18,298 nt of DNA, from NCBI GenBank assembly GCA_041648495.1, contig JBAZOW010000034.1, forward strand, positions 1-18,298, given 5' to 3'. Positions within the stretch are counted from its first letter, which is position 1. The number at the start of each line of letters is the position of its first letter. The DNA is from Patulibacter sp041648495. Its GTDB lineage: Bacteria; Actinomycetota; Thermoleophilia; Solirubrobacterales; Solirubrobacteraceae. Position numbers and translations under genes: made by a program. Of the stretch, positions 1-7,726 are shown piece by piece. A model generated the notes under the pieces. The model did no database searches and was not told the DNA's origin. It saw only the letters and a list, made by a program, of their open reading frames with translations.

Positions 1-1
1 C

Positions 2-1315
2 GGGGCGCAGGTCGCCCCGGCTGACGCGGGCTCGCCGCCCGACGTCCGGACCACCCGTCTGCCCTCCGGGGTGACGGTGGTCTCCGAGACCGTCGGGTCG
101 GCGTTGTCCGTGGCCGCCGGCGTCTGGGTCGGCACGGGGTCCCGCCACGAGCGGGACGCCGAGGCCGGCCGTGCTCACCTGCTGGAGCACATGCTGTTCC
201 GCGGGACCGAGCACTACGCGTCGACCGAGATCGACCAGCGGTTCGACGCGCTCGGTGGCGACCTCAACGCCGCCACCAGCCACAACGAGACCGCCGTCGT
301 CGCCCGCGTCCTGGCCGACGACCTGCCGGACGCGTTCCCGATGCTCGGCGAGATGGTCGGCGTCCCGCAGCTGCGGGACGAGGATCTCGAGGTCGAGCGC
401 CGGATCGTGCTCGAGGAGATCGCGATGATCGACGACGCCCCGGAGGAGCTCGTCTTCGAGCTGCTGCCGCAGGCCGTCTTCGGTGGCCACGCGCTCGGGC
501 GGCCCGTGATCGGCACCCCCGAGGTCGTCGCCGGGACCTCCGGCGACACGCTGCGCGCGTTCCACGCCAGTCACTACCGGCCGGACCGGATCGTCGTTGC
601 GGCCGCGGGAGCGGTCGACCACGATCGGCTCTGCGCCCTGGCCGAGACCGCCGTTCCGCACGGCCTGATCGACACGGTCGCCGCCGACGACCACGATCCG
701 GGCGTCGCTCCGGACTGTGCGCCCGGCGTGATCTTCCGCGAGCGCGAGACCGAGCAGGTCCAGGTCGCGATCGCCGGTCGCGGCCTGCCGATGGACGACC
801 CACGGCGGTTCACGCTGCGGGTGCTCGACACGATCCTCGGCGGGACCCCGTCGTCGCGGCTGTTCCAGGCCGTCCGCGAGGACCGCGGCCTGGCGTACTC
901 GGTCACGACGTTCGACGATCAGCACCACGGCGGCGGCCTGGCTGGGCTCTACCTCGGCACCCGTCCCGAGAACCTGACCGAGGCGCTGCAGGTGGTCGCC
1001 GAGGAGCTCGACCGGATCATGCGCGACCCGGTCGGCGACGACGAGCTGGACCGGGCCAAGCAGAACGCCCGGGCCCGGCTGCTGCTCGGCATGGAGTCGA
1101 CGCACGCGCGGATGCACGTGCTCGGTCGCGCGGTGCTGCACGGTCTGCCGTTGCGCCGGCCCGAGCAGGTCGCCGCCCTGATCGACGGCGTGACCGCCGA
1201 GGACGTGCGGGCCCTGGCCGCCGACCTCTACGCGCCGACCGGTCTGTCGGCCGCGGGCGTCGGGCCGAGCGAAGACGCGTTCCGCGCGGCCGTCGCGCCG
1301 CTGATCCGGGTCTGA
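2..1315 (+). CDS. M16 family zinc metalloprotease (PepR/mitochondrial processing peptidase-like), 5'-truncated by the window edge
   Basis: The frame is open to the left edge and ends in TGA at 1313-1315. The first in-frame start codon is GTG at 71, but the codons before it read RTTRLPSGVTVVSE, the usual first strand of M16 proteases, so the true start is probably left of the window. Counting from that GTG, the inverted zinc motif HLLEH is at residues 36-40, and the third zinc ligand is the Glu of VLEEI at about 116, matching the HxxEH-x76-E pattern of the family. The rest has the two-lobe M16 layout, with the RGLAYSV segment typical of the second half. The family cleaves peptides in the cytoplasm; the substrate here is unknown. 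It lies 34 bases before dapB, the usual actinobacterial neighbour, and pnp is commonly just upstream in such genomes (inference). Confidence 0.92.
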   Translation, partial: GAQVAPADAGSPPDVRTTRLPSGVTVVSETVGSALSVAAGVWVGTGSRHERDAEAGRAHLLEHMLFRGTEHYASTEIDQRFDALGGDLNAATSHNETAVVARVLADDLPDAFPMLGEMVGVPQLRDEDLEVERRIVLEEIAMIDDAPEELVFELLPQAVFGGHALGRPVIGTPEVVAGTSGDTLRAFHASHYRPDRIVVAAAGAVDHDRLCALAETAVPHGLIDTVAADDHDPGVAPDCAPGVIFRERETEQVQVAIAGRGLPMDDPRRFTLRVLDTILGGTPSSRLFQAVREDRGLAYSVTTFDDQHHGGGLAGLYLGTRPENLTEALQVVAEELDRIMRDPVGDDELDRAKQNARARLLLGMESTHARMHVLGRAVLHGLPLRRPEQVAALIDGVTAEDVRALAADLYAPTGLSAAGVGPSEDAFRAAVAPLIRV

Positions 1316-1349
1316 GCGGCGTTCGGCGCGGGCTGCGAGGATTTCGCTC

Positions 1350-2021
1350 ATGAGCAGCGAGATTCGCGTGGCCGTCGCCGGAGCCGCCGGCCGGATGGGA
1401 GCAACCGTCTGCGAGGCGGTCGAGGCCGCTGACGGCATGGTCCTGACCGGCAAGGCCGACCCGGCGCTCGGCACGACGCTGGCCGACGTCCTCCCCGACG
1501 CGGACGTCGTTGTCGACTTCACCCGCCCCGACACCGCGCTGGGCAACGCCCTGCAGTGCCTCGAGGCCGGCGTGCACGTGGTGATCGGGACGTCGGGCTT
1601 CGACATCACCGGCCTGGAGGGCAAGACCGGCGCCAACGCGTTCTTCGGCCCGAACTTCGCGATCGGGGCGGTGCTGATGATGCGCTTCGCCACCGAAGCC
1701 GCCCGGCACCTGCCGAAGGCCGAGATCATCGAGCTGCACCACGACAAGAAGCTCGACGCGCCGTCCGGCACCGCGGCCCACACCGCCGCGATCATGGCCG
1801 AGGCGACGGGCGTGACGCCGCCGATCCACTCGGTCCGCCTGCCCGGGCTGGTCGCCCACCAGGAGGTGCTGTTCGGCGGGACGGGGGAGACCCTGACGAT
1901 CCGCCACGACTCCCTGGACCGCTCGTCGTTCATGCCCGGCGTCGTACTGGCGATCCGCAAGGTCGCGGACCTTCCGCAGTCGCCGACGGTCGGCCTCGAC
2001 AAGCTGCTGTTCGAAGGCTGA
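1350..2021 (+). CDS. dapB: 4-hydroxy-tetrahydrodipicolinate reductase
   Basis: DapB reduces hydroxy-tetrahydrodipicolinate with NAD(P)H in the diaminopimelate/lysine pathway, the step after DapA. The 223-residue product opens with a Rossmann nucleotide-binding loop (VAGAAGRMG, residues 9-17). It carries the family signature ELHHDKKLDAPSGTA at about 128-142, with catalytic His130/His131 and Lys134, plus GPNFAIGA around 100-107. It is slightly shorter than the usual 240-270 residues but complete at both ends. The ATG at 1350 is preceded by GAGGAT at 1339-1344, which can serve as a Shine-Dalgarno site. The gene follows the M16 protease closely, and the acetyltransferase gene begins 10 bases after its stop, so the three probably form one transcript. 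Confidence 0.96.
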   Translation: MSSEIRVAVAGAAGRMGATVCEAVEAADGMVLTGKADPALGTTLADVLPDADVVVDFTRPDTALGNALQCLEAGVHVVIGTSGFDITGLEGKTGANAFFGPNFAIGAVLMMRFATEAARHLPKAEIIELHHDKKLDAPSGTAAHTAAIMAEATGVTPPIHSVRLPGLVAHQEVLFGGTGETLTIRHDSLDRSSFMPGVVLAIRKVADLPQSPTVGLDKLLFEG

Positions 2022-2031
2022 GCGGTACTCC

Positions 2032-2559
2032 GTGCTGTTTCGCGACGCCACACCGGACGACGCCGCCGGGATCGCGCTCGTCCGGGTCGCCGCCTGGCAG
2101 CACGCCTACGAGGACATCGTCGACCCGCGACTCGTCGCGGCACTCGACGTCGAGGACGAGCGGGAGCGGTGGGAACAACGGCTCGCCGTGGCGGCCGACG
2201 CGGTGAATCGGCAGCACGTCACCGTCGTCGAGCACGACGGGCGCGCGCTCGGATTCACCGCGGTGCTGGCCCGCAGCCGCGAGGCCGACGTCCCCGACGG
2301 GACCGGCGAACTGGCCGCGATCTACGTCCATCCGGTCGCGCAGGGTGCGGGCCTGGGACCGCGGATGCTCGACGCCGCCGCCGCAAGGCTCGGCGAGTTG
2401 GACGCGACGCGCGCCACCTTGCGGGTGCTGACCGCCAATACGGTCGCTCGGACGTTCTTCGGATCGCGGGGGTGGCGTCTCGACGGCGACGCGCCGGACG
2501 ACGCCCCCGACGGCGACGTCCCCGGCCCGACCGAGCGTCTCGTCCGCGACTTCCGGTGA
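2032..2559 (+). CDS. GNAT family N-acetyltransferase
   Basis: The 175-residue protein begins with GTG 10 bases after the dapB stop, suggesting translational coupling. It has the GNAT fold layout: an N-terminal strand (LFRDATPDDA), a helix pair, then beta-4 and the acetyl-CoA loop AIYVHPVAQGAGLGPRML at about residues 95-112, where QGAGLG is the Q/RxxGxG/A pyrophosphate-binding motif. The C-terminal helix and strand (NTVARTFFGSRGWRLDG) are also typical. Such enzymes move an acetyl group from acetyl-CoA to an amine on a small molecule or protein. The substrate cannot be read from the sequence, and no catalytic partner gene is adjacent. The last residues, rich in Asp and Pro, look flexible. Confidence 0.85.
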   Translation: MLFRDATPDDAAGIALVRVAAWQHAYEDIVDPRLVAALDVEDERERWEQRLAVAADAVNRQHVTVVEHDGRALGFTAVLARSREADVPDGTGELAAIYVHPVAQGAGLGPRMLDAAAARLGELDATRATLRVLTANTVARTFFGSRGWRLDGDAPDDAPDGDVPGPTERLVRDFR

Positions 2560-2616
2560 GGACGGCCGCCGAAGCGCCGTCCGTGAATGACCGCGAGTCG
2601 CGAGTCGCCGGACTCG
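2560..2616. terminator. Two hairpins in the convergent acetyltransferase/recD2 gap
   Basis: GGACGGC (2560-2566) pairs perfectly with GCCGTCC (2576-2582) around a 9-base loop, directly after the acetyltransferase stop. A second stem, CGAGTC (2601-2606) with GACTCG (2611-2616), has a GCCG loop. Neither has a T-tract. They sit between two genes that converge, so a bidirectional termination role is plausible but not shown. Confidence 0.4.
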
Positions 2617-2632
2617 GCGACGTCGAGGAGGG

Positions 2633-4846
2633 CTAGTCGGAAGGGCCGTCCGCTTCCAGCACCGCGCGGATCCGCCGCGGCAGCTCGGTGTAGCGCGTCG
2701 CGCCGTCGACCCGCTGCAGCGCCTGCATCACCGCGCCGCGATCCCCGACCATCACGCAGGCGCGCTCCGCACGGGTGACCGCGGTGTAGAGCAGGTTGCG
2801 GGTCAGCATGTGGCGGTGCTCGCCGAGCACCGGGACGACGGCGATCGGCACGCTCGATCCCTGCGCCTTGTGCACCGTGCAGGCGTAGGCCAGGTCCCAG
2901 GTGTCCAGCCGGACCGAGGGCAGGCGGATCGTCCGGCCGTCGTCCATCCGCACCAGCACGTCGTCGCCGTCGACCCGCACCAGCATCCCCAGCTCGCCGT
3001 TCATCACCTCGGCGTCGTGGTCGTTGCGGGTCTGCATCACCCGGTCGCCCTCGCGCAGCGCGCTGCCCTTGGCCTGGCGCCCGCCGGGGTTGAGGATCGC
3101 CCGCATCCGCTGGTTGAGCGTCTCGACGCCGGCGGCCCCGCGCCGCTGCGGCGCCAGCACCTGAACGCCGCCGACCGCGTCCACGCCGTAGTGCGTCGGC
3201 AGCCGGGTCGTGGCCAACGAGACGATCTCGTCGGCGGCGGTCTCGGCGTCCGCGCGATCGATGAAGAAGAAGTCGCGGATGTCGTCCGGGTCCGGACGGG
3301 TCTGGGGCGGCTCGCCGCGATTGATCGCGTGGGCGGCTCGCACGATCAGCGAGCGCTCCGCCTGCCGGAAGATCCGCGTCAGTCGGACCGCGGGCACCGC
3401 CTCGGACTCCAACAGGTCCTGGAGCACCCGTCCGGGGCCGACCGGGGCCAGCTGGTCGACGTCGCCGACCAGCAGCACGTGGGTCTTGGGACCGATCGCC
3501 CGCAGCAGCGCGACCGCCAGGTCGAGCGAGAGCATCGACGCTTCGTCGACGACCAGCATCCCGCCGTCGGGGATCGGGTCGTCCTCGTCGTGCTGGAACC
3601 CCCCGCCGGGCACGAACCCGAGTAGGCGGTGGATCGTGGTGGCGTCAGCCCCGGTCGCCTCGGCCAGGCGCCGGGCGGCCTTGCCGGTCGGCGCGCAGAG
3701 CAGCACCCGCTCGTTGTTCGAGCGCAGCGTCGAGACCAGCGCGCGCATCGTCTGGGTCTTGCCGGTGCCCGGGCCGCCGGTCAGGATCGACAGCCGGTGC
3801 CCGCAGGCCAGCTGGACCGCCTTCCACTGCTCGACGCTCGGGCGGGGCGCGTCATCGTCGTCCTCGGCCGCGGGCGGGTCGTCGGCGGGCGAGACGTCGA
3901 GCGTCGGCTCGTCGGTGCTGAGCCCGGCGACGATCTCGGCCAGCAGGCCCTCGGCCTCGTCCAGCTCGAGCGTGGCGACGCGACCGTCGGTGTCGACCAC
4001 GGCGCCGTCGCGGACCAGGTCGGCCAGCGCCGCCGCGACCCCGGGCTTGAGCGCGTCGACGGCCGACCACGGGGCGTTGCGGCCCGCGAGCAGCCGGACC
4101 GCGCGGCGGATCAGCTCGTCGTGGGGGAGGTGGCAGTGCCCGTCGTCCTCGGCCTGGCGCAGCGCGTGGACCGTGCCCGCTCGGCGCCGGCCGACGCTGG
4201 CGGGGTCTTCGCCCAGCGCCAGCGCGATCGCGTCGGCGGTCGGGAACCCGATCCCGCTGCGGGCGGTCAGCCGGTACGGATCGGACTGCAGCAGCTCGAC
4301 GTCCGGATCGTCCCCCAGGGCCCGGATCACGCGGCCGATCGTGGCGGCGTCGACCTCGTGCTGCTCGAGCAGCAGCCGGACCGCCCGCGGCCCGGACTCG
4401 GCCTTCCAGTGCTCGACCGCGTCGGCGAGCTTCTCGCCCGAGAGGCCCTTGACCCGGCGGAGGACCTCGCGCGGCTCGCGGTCCAGCCGCTCCAGCAGCT
4501 CCGATCCGAACCGCTCGATCAGCTGCTCGGCGGCAACCGGTCCGACGCCCGGGATCCGCTGCAGGATCCGCCCGATCGCCTCGTCGTCGGACGGTCGCAC
4601 GGTCTGCAGCCGGCTGACCCGGAACCGCTCGCCGTGCTTGGCGTGCTGCTGCCGGGTGCCGCTGGCGCGGACGCGGTCGCCGACGTCCAGGTGGCCCACC
4701 GGGCCGACCAGGACCTCGTGGGTCCCGCGGGCGCTCGCCCCGGACGAGGCCATGGCGTCGAGCACGCCGAAGCTCTCGTCGTCGCTGCGGAAGCGGACGC
4801 CCACGACTTCGACCTCCAACGTCTCCTCGTGGTCTCCCGCGGGCAC
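2633..4846 (-). CDS. recD2: RecD2-type ATP-dependent DNA helicase (SF1B, with HhH domain)
   Basis: This is a 737-residue helicase of the RecD-like family that works without RecBC and unwinds DNA 5' to 3'. Seen in order: an N-terminal OB-like region (LEVEVVGVRFRSDDESFGVL), a helix-hairpin-helix segment (RIPGVGPVAAEQLIERFG), Walker A GGPGTGKT at about 356-363, Walker B VVDEAS at about 430, GDVDQLAPVG, the RIFRQAE motif, an SH3-like insert (GELGMLVRVDGDDVLVRMDDG), and motif VI region CTVHKAQGSS at about 654-663. The frame stays open far upstream, into the dapA region, but that part lacks family similarity. I chose GTG at 4846 because the conserved N-terminus begins just after it and a TACCGT box lies exactly 6 bases before it. 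There is no Shine-Dalgarno site. The gene is divergent from dapA. Confidence 0.93.
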   Translation of the reverse strand: MPAGDHEETLEVEVVGVRFRSDDESFGVLDAMASSGASARGTHEVLVGPVGHLDVGDRVRASGTRQQHAKHGERFRVSRLQTVRPSDDEAIGRILQRIPGVGPVAAEQLIERFGSELLERLDREPREVLRRVKGLSGEKLADAVEHWKAESGPRAVRLLLEQHEVDAATIGRVIRALGDDPDVELLQSDPYRLTARSGIGFPTADAIALALGEDPASVGRRRAGTVHALRQAEDDGHCHLPHDELIRRAVRLLAGRNAPWSAVDALKPGVAAALADLVRDGAVVDTDGRVATLELDEAEGLLAEIVAGLSTDEPTLDVSPADDPPAAEDDDDAPRPSVEQWKAVQLACGHRLSILTGGPGTGKTQTMRALVSTLRSNNERVLLCAPTGKAARRLAEATGADATTIHRLLGFVPGGGFQHDEDDPIPDGGMLVVDEASMLSLDLAVALLRAIGPKTHVLLVGDVDQLAPVGPGRVLQDLLESEAVPAVRLTRIFRQAERSLIVRAAHAINRGEPPQTRPDPDDIRDFFFIDRADAETAADEIVSLATTRLPTHYGVDAVGGVQVLAPQRRGAAGVETLNQRMRAILNPGGRQAKGSALREGDRVMQTRNDHDAEVMNGELGMLVRVDGDDVLVRMDDGRTIRLPSVRLDTWDLAYACTVHKAQGSSVPIAVVPVLGEHRHMLTRNLLYTAVTRAERACVMVGDRGAVMQALQRVDGATRYTELPRRIRAVLEADGPSD

Positions 4847-4852
4847 GCAGGG

Positions 4853-4858
4853 ACGGTA
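4853..4858 (-). promoter_or_regulatory. Candidate -10 box of a leaderless recD2 transcript
   Basis: Read on the minus strand this is TACCGT, a match to actinobacterial TAnnnT. Six bases separate it from the GTG at 4846, which would put transcription start at the start codon. No clear -35 is visible. It supports the chosen recD2 start. Confidence 0.4.
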
Positions 4859-4867
4859 CCGCGTGCG

Positions 4868-4900
4868 CCGGGCGGTTCGGACCGCGCCCGAACCGCCCGG
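4868..4900. repeat. Perfect 13-bp inverted repeat with 7-nt loop
   Basis: CCGGGCGGTTCGG (4868-4880) and CCGAACCGCCCGG (4888-4900) are exact reverse complements around ACCGCGC. It lies in the recD2/dapA divergent gap, about 10 bases upstream of the putative recD2 -10 box. It could be an operator, a hairpin in a 5' leader, or an extragenic palindrome. There is no T-tract. Confidence 0.8.
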
Positions 4901-4940
4901 GGACGGCGCTCGGATCGCCCCTCGACCCGGGATTGCCCTG

Positions 4941-4981
4941 CGTGTCGACTTCTCCGGAGCTAGCCCGGAGAAGTCGACACG
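4941..4981. repeat. Perfect 17-bp inverted repeat with 7-nt loop
   Basis: CGTGTCGACTTCTCCGG (4941-4957) and CCGGAGAAGTCGACACG (4965-4981) are exact reverse complements around AGCTAGC. It sits 73 bases before the dapA start and upstream of both divergent genes, so a simple terminator role does not fit. Its arms are less GC-rich than the surroundings. It could be a REP-like dispersed palindrome or a regulator site. Confidence 0.85.
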
Positions 4982-5040
4982 GAAGCCGGGGTCCGGGGTC
5001 CGAGCGCCCGGTGCCCGCCGCGCATTCGATCCCGGCGTCT

Positions 5041-5047
5041 GGGAGGA
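5041..5047 (+). promoter_or_regulatory. dapA: Ribosome binding site that fixes the dapA start
   Basis: GGGAGGA ends 7 bases before the GTG at 5055. The frame is open for about 1.8 kb upstream, so this site decides the start together with the onset of family similarity (TIITAIVTPF). Confidence 0.7.
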
Positions 5048-5054
5048 TTGGGCT

Positions 5055-5906
5055 GTGTCCGCCCTAGGGACGATCATCACCGCCATCGTCACGCCGTTCG
5101 ACGATGCCGCCAACGTCGACGAAGCGACCTTCGTGTCGTTGATGCACCATCTGGCCGCCAACGGCACGGACGGCTTCGTGGTCGCCGGCAGCACCGGCGA
5201 GGGCTCGACGCTCGACGACGACGAGCATCTGGCGCTCATCGAGCTCGCGGTCCGCGAGAAGCCGGCCGGCACCACGGTGATCGCCAACACGGGGTCCAAC
5301 GACACCCGTCACGCGATTCACCTGACGGAGAAGTCGACCGAGCTCGGCGTCGACGGCACCCTCCAGGCGGTCGGGTACTACAACCGGCCCAACCGGCGCG
5401 GCATCGTGCAGCACTACCGCACCGTCGCCGCCGTCACGGACAAGCCGATCGTGCTCTACAACATCCCGTCGCGCACGACGCTCGACATGGACAACGAGCT
5501 GCTGGCCGAGCTGGCCCAGATCGAGCACGTCGACGCGGTCAAGCAGGCCAACAACGCCAACCTGGCGCTGGTCGACGGCCTCGAGCTGTACGGCGGCAAC
5601 GACGAGATCTTCGGGCGCACGCTCGAGCTCGGCGGCGCCGGCGGGATCTGCGTCGCCAGCCACCTGGTCGGCAACGAGATGCGCGAGATGGTCGACGCGA
5701 CGCCCGAGCGGCGCGCCGAGCTCGATGCGCGCCTACGGCCGCTGTTCGACGTGATGGGCGTGACGACCAACCCGATCCCGGTCAAGGCCGCGCTCGACCT
5801 GGTGGGACGTCCGGTCGGCGGCCTGCGGTTGCCGATGGTCGAGGCGGACGACGACGAGCGGGCGCAGATCCGCGCCGTTCTCGCCGACCTCGGGCTCGTC
5901 GGCTAG
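5055..5906 (+). CDS. dapA: 4-hydroxy-tetrahydrodipicolinate synthase
   Basis: DapA condenses pyruvate with aspartate semialdehyde, the first committed step toward diaminopimelate and lysine. The 283-residue protein is a TIM-barrel of the DHDPS/NAL family. The Schiff-base lysine is Lys163 (DAVKQANN). The proton-relay residues align with a constant offset of two to E. coli: Tyr135 and Arg140 in LYNIPSRT, Tyr109 in GYYNRP, and Thr47 in AGSTGEG. The first Thr of the usual GTTGES is Ser46 here, and the usual acidic residues after the lysine are replaced by NNAN. It starts with GTG behind a good Shine-Dalgarno site. It is followed by rnj, the common actinobacterial order, 119 bases on. A paralogous lyase is possible, but the dapB context favours DapA. 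Confidence 0.93.
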   Translation: MSALGTIITAIVTPFDDAANVDEATFVSLMHHLAANGTDGFVVAGSTGEGSTLDDDEHLALIELAVREKPAGTTVIANTGSNDTRHAIHLTEKSTELGVDGTLQAVGYYNRPNRRGIVQHYRTVAAVTDKPIVLYNIPSRTTLDMDNELLAELAQIEHVDAVKQANNANLALVDGLELYGGNDEIFGRTLELGGAGGICVASHLVGNEMREMVDATPERRAELDARLRPLFDVMGVTTNPIPVKAALDLVGRPVGGLRLPMVEADDDERAQIRAVLADLGLVG

Positions 5907-5948
5907 ATGCGTTCCTCGGTCGCGCCGTCCCCGGGCGGTCAATTAGCC

Positions 5949-6001
5949 GCGTACCCGGATCCGAACCGGGACGCCCGACCCCCTCGCGGCCCACGGCCGC
6001 G
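5949..6001 (+). other. Two stem-loops in the rnj 5' leader
   Basis: Stem one is GCGT plus CCCGG (5949-5958, one bulged A) with CCGGG plus ACGC (5966-5974) around the loop ATCCGAA. Stem two is CGCGGCC (5985-5991) with GGCCGCG (5995-6001) around the loop CAC, ending 24 bases before the rnj ATG. They could end dapA transcripts or form a structured leader for RNase J. The AT-rich patch TCAATTAG just before them stands out and may belong to a promoter. Confidence 0.4.
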
Positions 6002-6025
6002 TCCGAACGGACAGGACAACACCAT

Positions 6026-7711
6026 ATGAATGCACCGTCACCCGCTTCTCCGACGCTGAAGGTGCTGCCGCTCGGCGGCCTCGGCGAGATCGGCAAGAAC
6101 ATGACGGTCGTCGAGTACGACGGCAAGATCATCGTGATCGACGCCGGCGTGCGCTTCCCGACGGCCGAGCAGGTCGGCATCGACCTGGTTCTCCCGGACT
6201 TCTCCTACCTCAAGGACCGGGCGCAGGACATCGAGGCGATCGTGATCACCCACGGGCACGAGGACCACCTCGGCGCCCTGCCGTTCGTGATCAAGCAGCT
6301 CGGCGGCGCCCGCAACGCGCCGAAGATCTACGGCCGTCCGCTGACGATGGCGATGGGCCGCAGCAAGCTGGAGGAGCACCGCCTGCGCGAGGTCCAGCTG
6401 ACCGACACGCCGCTGGCCAAGGAGATCAAGCTCGGGAAGTTCTCGATCGAGCTGATCCACTGCACCCACTCGATCCCGGACGCCTGCAACGTCGCGGTCA
6501 AGTGCGACGCCGGCACGCTGCTGTTCACCGGCGACTACAAGTTCGACCAGACCCCGGTCGACGGCCCGCCGGCCGACTTCCTGCGGCTGGCGCGGTTCGG
6601 CAAGGAGGGTCTGCTGATGCTGCTCGGCGACTCGACCAACGTCGACCGTCCCGGCTGGTCGCCGAGCGAGTCGCTCGTCGGCCCGGCGCTCTACGACGTC
6701 TTCGCCAAGCAGCGCGGACGGATCATCGTCACCTCGTTCGCGTCCAACCTGCACCGCGTGCAGCAGGTGATCGACGCCGCCGCCGAGCTCAACCGCAAGG
6801 TCTGCCTGCTCGGGCGGTCGATGAAGAAGAACACCAACATCGCCAAGGCGCTGGGGATCCTCAACATCCCCGACGGCCTGCTGGTCCAGCCGCGCGAGCT
6901 CGAGAACCTGCCCGACCACCGGGTCGTCGTGATGTCGACCGGGTCGCAGGGCGAGCCGCTCGCCGCGCTGCGCCGGATGGCGTTCCGTGACCACCCGCAG
7001 ATCCGGATCCACGAGGGCGACACCGTCGTCTTCTCGGCCACGCCGATCCCGGGCAACGAGCGCGCGGTCAACGAGACGATCGACAAGCTCTACCAGGCCG
7101 GCGCGAACGTCATCACCCACAAGGACGCGCCGATCCACGCGTCGGGCCACGGCTACGCGGAGGAGATGAAGATGATGCTGAATCTCACGAAGCCGAAGTA
7201 CGTGATGCCCCTGCACGGCGACCACCACCGCCTGCAGCTGCACAAGAAGCTGGCCGTGTCGGTCGGTGTCCCCGAGAAGAACGTCTTCTGCGCCGAGAAC
7301 GGCCTGCCGGTCGAGATCGACCAGCGCGGCGCCCGCTTCGGCAAGCCGGTTCCGTCGGGCGTGATGTACGTGGACGGCTCCGACATCGGCGAGACCGCCG
7401 ACGCCGCGCTGCGCGACCGTCGCTCGCTGTCCGAGGACGGCCTGTTCGTGGTCGTCGCGACGATCGGCGACGACGACGGCAAGTCGGTCGCCGAGGCCGA
7501 ACTGCTGTTCCGCGGCGTGCCGTTCAAGCACGACGAGAAGTTCATGCAGGCCGTGCGCGAGCAGGTCGACGCCTCGGTCGAGCGCGCCGCCGCGGACAAG
7601 ATCCACGATCTCGACGAGATCCAGCGGATCCTGCACGACGACATCGCCCAGCTGGTCTGGACGAAGATCAAGCGCCGCCCGGTCGTGATGCCGGTCGTCG
7701 TCGCGGTCTGA
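6026..7711 (+). CDS. rnj: Ribonuclease J
   Basis: RNase J is a metallo-beta-lactamase/beta-CASP nuclease that acts as endonuclease and 5'-to-3' exonuclease in mRNA decay and rRNA maturation. The 561-residue length is normal. Metal ligands are visible in HGHEDH (residues 76-81), the CTHSI His at 148 and GDYKF Asp at 170. The beta-CASP part carries GRSMKKNTNIA, TGSQGEP and HASGHG, followed by VMPLHGDHHRL. A roughly 100-residue C-terminal domain follows, ending in VVMPVVVAV. The ATG at 6026 was chosen from the frame because AGGA lies 9 bases before it and similarity starts at LKVLPLGGLGEIGKN. It follows dapA and ends at a strong hairpin facing the convergent sensor kinase gene. Confidence 0.96.
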   Translation: MNAPSPASPTLKVLPLGGLGEIGKNMTVVEYDGKIIVIDAGVRFPTAEQVGIDLVLPDFSYLKDRAQDIEAIVITHGHEDHLGALPFVIKQLGGARNAPKIYGRPLTMAMGRSKLEEHRLREVQLTDTPLAKEIKLGKFSIELIHCTHSIPDACNVAVKCDAGTLLFTGDYKFDQTPVDGPPADFLRLARFGKEGLLMLLGDSTNVDRPGWSPSESLVGPALYDVFAKQRGRIIVTSFASNLHRVQQVIDAAAELNRKVCLLGRSMKKNTNIAKALGILNIPDGLLVQPRELENLPDHRVVVMSTGSQGEPLAALRRMAFRDHPQIRIHEGDTVVFSATPIPGNERAVNETIDKLYQAGANVITHKDAPIHASGHGYAEEMKMMLNLTKPKYVMPLHGDHHRLQLHKKLAVSVGVPEKNVFCAENGLPVEIDQRGARFGKPVPSGVMYVDGSDIGETADAALRDRRSLSEDGLFVVVATIGDDDGKSVAEAELLFRGVPFKHDEKFMQAVREQVDASVERAAADKIHDLDEIQRILHDDIAQLVWTKIKRRPVVMPVVVAV

Positions 7712-7726
7712 GCGACCGCTGACGCC

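Noticed and set aside
4986..5002. Tandem CCGGGGT repeat (two copies plus CCG)
   Set aside because: Two short GC-rich copies are expected by chance in such DNA.
3210..5054. Long plus-strand open frame running into dapA
   Set aside because: It is antisense to recD2 and has Ser/Arg-rich composition typical of a shadow frame; the dapA start at 5055 has its own ribosome site and family similarity.
4847..5305. Upstream extension of the recD2 frame into dapA
   Set aside because: It would encode the palindromes and antisense dapA; RecD2 similarity begins only just after the GTG at 4846.
5326..5338. CGGAGAAGTCGAC, a 13-base exact copy of part of the right arm of the 4941-4981 palindrome
   Set aside because: It is inside dapA, encodes the ordinary TEKSTE segment in frame and has no inverted partner. 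Most likely chance.
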